Shown here in pieces: positions 60,701-64,000 of a stretch of 64,000 nucleotides of DNA (position 1 is the stretch's first letter; every line of letters starts with the position of its first letter). Source of the DNA: Mytilus galloprovincialis (lineage: Eukaryota > Mollusca > Bivalvia > Mytilida > Mytilidae). The position numbers were made by a program, and so were the translations under genes. Below the pieces are notes generated by a model, which did no database searches, had not been told where the DNA came from, and was given only the letters and a program-made list of their open reading frames with translations. The stretch lies in the NCBI RefSeq assembly GCF_965363235.1, contig NC_134845.1, forward strand, positions 23,376,524 through 23,440,523, in the 5' to 3' direction.

Positions 60701-63572
60701 CTGTTTGAAGTTTCTGTCGATTAGGTTCCATTAATATATCCCCCAGAACTAGAGATTAAAGAAAAACAGACACGGCGAACTCCGTTTCATTTTAAGGCTT
60801 CTATCTCGAATTAGACTTACACAGTCATCTCAGTACCAGAATCTATGACAAACGATTTTAATTTTGAAATTATAATTTCCCCCCACCTTAGTAGCAATAT
60901 ACCAACTTCACCTGCATATGGGATATATATTTCCCCAACTTGTTCGATATTCAAGAGCTTGCAGCTCCTACTCATACTTTGTAAGTTTGAGTAGAAAGTT
61001 GATGAATCAGGAGTATGTCAAAGAACGTCTCGTCCTTTTTCTAAAAACAGTTTATCGAAAGGTACCAAGACCGTGTTGATAAATATTCCGTATCAACTTC
61101 TCAAATAATACACGATGGTCTTGATGTATAGATTCTCCGTCCTGATGTTGTTTATCAATTTAGCAATGTGTTTTATGGTTCTTTCATTTGTCTTTGTTCT
61201 ATTAATAATATTACTTTTACTGTTGAATGGTTGTATGTGATATCCGTTTGACGTAGCTCGGTACTTATACATCTCGTCAATGTGTTTGTATTGGCTCTCA
61301 TTTTTTGGTGGTTTGTTTTGTATATACAACTTTTTGTATTTCTTTTGTTCTTATCACGTGACTCTATACTTTAAAAGATCCCGTCAGTATGATATTGTTC
61401 TGTTATATGTCATTATGATATATTATCTATCATGAATTACAATATACGTTGAACCACAAACGTCAAAATCATTCAATCGCGTAGTGGAATTAACTTTTTG
61501 TGGATTCTTATACATTCTATATATAACTTTTGGACTAGTTTAAATCTCGGTTTATTTCTGAAATTTATTCTTACATACTTTTGATTTTTAAACCCTGTAT
61601 GGTAACATTGCCTATTCAATTCAATTCAATGTTGTATTAAAGTCTCATCTCTCAACAAGTACAATCAATCTTTATACAATAGTAACATTGTAAAATAACA
61701 CTAAAAAAAATGAGAGCCATTCTATACAGAATTATAAGAGACTATTAAAATGCATAGATAATAATAATACATAATATGAAATAAAATACTATGTACAATA
61801 TATAAAATTTCTACGTCTTTTTAAAATTAAATGACAGGTTTTGGCACACAGACGAATCATATTTACATCTGAGAATAAAAACACTAACTTTTGATTATCT
61901 GATTATGTAAATTTGTTAAATTGTAAGTATGCACATTGAACGACAAATGTATGTGACGTATACAATTTTCGGACGTCAGACACTCAAATCAATGAATGTG
62001 TTCGTAGATAGTAGATGTTTTTGTGTTCTGATAAATTGTTCCTCTTAAAATTGATATTCGATGATGACTGATGTACCCATAGTTTGACTATTTTATTTAT
62101 TGTCTCTGTGTTTTGAACGCATCAATGTAAATATAACGGAATTTGACGAGACTGTCATTAAAGTGAGAGGGTTAGCGCTATAGAACCATGGATATGTTTA
62201 ATCCACAATTTTCTACATTTGAAAATGCCTGTACCAAGTGAGGAATATGACAGTTCTTATCCATTCGTTTTTGATACGTTTTGTTATTTCATTTTGCCAT
62301 GTGATTATTGACTTTCCGAATAGATTTTGCTCTAAGTTCAGTATTTTTATGATTTTACTCGCGATGCTTTGTCGTAAAAAAGTTAAAAAAAATAATTTTT
62401 AAATTCAACAAACTGCTTCGAAAAAGAATCTGAAAAGCTGCTTTATATTGTGAACCTCTTAAACAGTGATAGTTTCGTTCCTGATAGCAATTTTAAGATG
62501 ATTTCTATCTAATGCTTAGTTTGTAGAATCAGCAACAATAACATACAGTCCTTGGATGGTGTAGACTTCCCACTAACACCATACACCATTACACCATACA
62601 TCATACACCATCACACCATACACCTTGTACCATTTTACCATACACGTTACACCTTTGCACCATACACGTTACACATTACCCCATACACCATTCCAAATTC
62701 TATCTATACGATCCGAAATTACCCAAAACGCAATTAAATTTCAAATATTAAGATTATTATTATTGTTTATGTTTACTATCCGAAAAATTAAAATAAAAAG
62801 AACTTTGTTTTACACCTTTCATTCACACCATTCCAGATCGCACGTTACAAAATCACACCATTCCTTATACACCATTACACTTTTACCCTTACACCATACA
62901 CCATAGAACCATACACCATAGCACCATACACCAACGCACCATACACATTACACCATTGCACCATACACCATTACATCATACACGTTTTTTTGGGAAGTTT
63001 ACACCTTCCAAGGGTAAACGTGCTGTTTTGTAGATGTATTCTCTCCCCTTGCAATTGCGCTAGGAGAACTACTTAAAGAACGCAAGCATTAGCTTTCCGT
63101 TTTTTGGAATCTTGTGTTTGCCACATTTGTAGTATATTTTTTAACATTTTTTCATACGTAAAACAATATGTATTTAGATTATCAATTTATGTGTGAACAA
63201 CTGCCAAATGTATTTGAAAATTGTAATCATAATAAATAACTGTTTGTCTTGTTGTGTGGCACAACTCAATGCCTTTCTATCTTTCTCAACTACAAAAATA
63301 TTGTTGTATATTGTTGCAATCAAATTATTTACAAAAATCCAAACCAAGGATATCATCTTCGAGAAATTGCAGTACATTACCGTCACTATAAAGGTCCATA
63401 AACGATTATTCGTGATGCATATAGAAGCCTTGCAAATTGTTTATATACAATGCCATTTATATTTGTTGTGAACACGACATAAATTATTTCATAGACTTAC
63501 TTACCAGATGATGGAAAAATCAAATTACAAAAGTAAAGAAAAACTAGTGCTGAAATCATATAGGTCTCCATT
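57707..63572 (-). CDS. Type I six-cysteine membrane protein, gene 2
   Basis: Coding exons (minus): 63506-63572, 60417-60591, 59334-59444, 58631-58788, 57707-58050. Phases agree at all junctions: 855 bases, 284 residues. Order: signal peptide (1-22), six-cysteine module (C32, C43, C49-C50, C58, C76, with RYYYC and KWKC), Ser/Thr-rich juxtamembrane segment (82-117), TM helix (about 119-140) with a Cys-rich inner end, basic stretch KKRK, then an acidic tail with PPSY (224-227). Exon 1 has exactly the length and phase of gene 1's, and the C-x5-CC-x7-C spacing is identical. The tail exon starts in the same phase, and both tails share a DRNAA/NRNAA block. The exon 2 donor (gttctt) is weaker than the others. 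Likely an ER/plasma membrane adaptor that recruits WW-domain proteins such as Nedd4-type ligases, by analogy with Shisa/WBP1 proteins. Confidence 0.85.
60720..61340 (+). repeat. RT relic, second family, in intron
   Basis: Recognisable fragments: IPTSPAYGIYISQLVRYSRA near 60895-60960, LMNQEYVKERL near 61000, and a trailing part matching 22.8-23.0 kb (ctcgtcaatgtg). It lies in intron 1 of gene 2, antisense to it. It is fragmentary and decayed. Confidence 0.7.
62095..62362 (+). repeat. Family P repeat, long copy
   Basis: Marked by aaatataacggaatttgacg, agagggttagcgctatag, accaagtgaggaatatgac and agttcagtatttttatga. The extra 5' part (from 62095) is shared with the copy at 39.0 kb (cgttgtaaatataacg). 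It lies in intron 1 of gene 2. Confidence 0.7.
62568..62990. repeat. Interrupted caccatacac minisatellite
   Basis: Two blocks (62568-62690 and 62815-62985) consist of short variants of caccatacaccattacac, separated by about 125 bp of ordinary AT-rich sequence. Open frames through it are Thr/His/Tyr-rich artefacts. It lies in intron 1 of gene 2. Confidence 0.9.
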
Positions 63573-64000
63573 GCTTTCACTGGTCGGATCGTATTGCTGT
63601 AACAGGAAGTTTCTGATGAGGACTTTCATTCAACTGTATAATTCAACATGAAGATTTTATTGTGTTGGTGTGTCCTAAATATAGAATAAGGAAGCTTCAT
63701 TCAGAAAATTTGATTTTGATAGGGAGGCCTTTAAGGGACTTAAATTAAATGTAAGTTGTGTGTGAATATCTTCATAGTTATCATTGTAGTCTTATATAGA
63801 TGAAGTAAATAAACATTACTTTATCAATGTCTGCAAGTATTATTTCTTTATATTTGGAACGCAACTGATAACAAAAGAACAGAACGCCTCGCCCTTTCAC
63901 AGTGTCTAGGCCTCATACAAAATAAAATTTTGGCCTATAACCTTCAATTTTATTTTTATTGTGTTCAACAAAAATACCTGTATTTCATACGACTTATACA
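63573..64000 (-). promoter_or_regulatory. 5' flank of gene 2, conserved with gene 3
   Basis: Upstream of the gene 2 ATG, 63.59-63.97 kb aligns with 49.53-49.90 kb upstream of the gene 3 relic: aacaggaagtttctgatgag, atcaatgtctgcaa, tttggaacgcaactg and cctcatacaaaataa. A TATA-like tctatataag (minus) lies near 63790-63798. The promoter itself is inferred. Confidence 0.55.

Noticed and set aside
62552-62906. Thr/His/Tyr-rich open frames as secreted peptides
   Set aside because: They are translations of the caccatacac minisatellite.

Overview
The window looks like nuclear DNA of a marine bivalve, most like a Mytilus mussel. The DNA is AT-rich, genes have short exons with GT..AG introns, and there are many interspersed repeats whose consensus I recognise from memory of mussel sequence. 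No species assignment can be proved from sequence alone. All host genes I can support lie on the minus strand.

Region by region. (1) 2.0-16 kb holds three tandem paralogous class A GPCR genes: one broken (2026-3059) and two open (9323-10327 and 14929-15924). They share unusual motif changes: HRF for DRY and no CWxP toggle. (2) 19.4-26.2 kb holds a tandem pair of small multi-pass membrane protein genes (19407-20006 and 23709-24317). The duplicated unit includes the 5' UTR exon, the splice site just before the ATG, and a TATA-bearing promoter. (3) 26.2-34.8 kb has no host gene that I can see. It holds a decayed reverse-transcriptase element, a 1.8 kb foldback element with arms of about 550 bp, and tandem-duplicated repeat DNA. 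(4) 34.9-44.5 kb is one eight-exon gene, assembled here from splice sites and phase, coding a 354-residue type I membrane protein: signal peptide, six-cysteine module, Arg/Tyr-rich stalk made partly of a duplicated exon, one TM segment and an LPTY tail. (5) 47.3-49.5 kb holds exon relics of a paralogue. (6) 50.8-54.6 kb is a DNA transposon with terminal inverted repeats of about 120 bp and a 7-bp target duplication. Its only recognisable cargo is a decayed protein with the acidic motifs of a FEN/XPG-like PIN nuclease. (7) 57.7-63.6 kb is a second intact paralogue of the type I gene (five exons, 284 residues, PPSY tail).

The two most interesting items are the previously unresolved family of six-cysteine, single-TM, WW-motif proteins (Shisa/WBP1/VOPP1-like architecture) and the nuclease-bearing TIR transposon. 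Both gene models close in phase across all exon junctions. Functions are inferred from architecture only.
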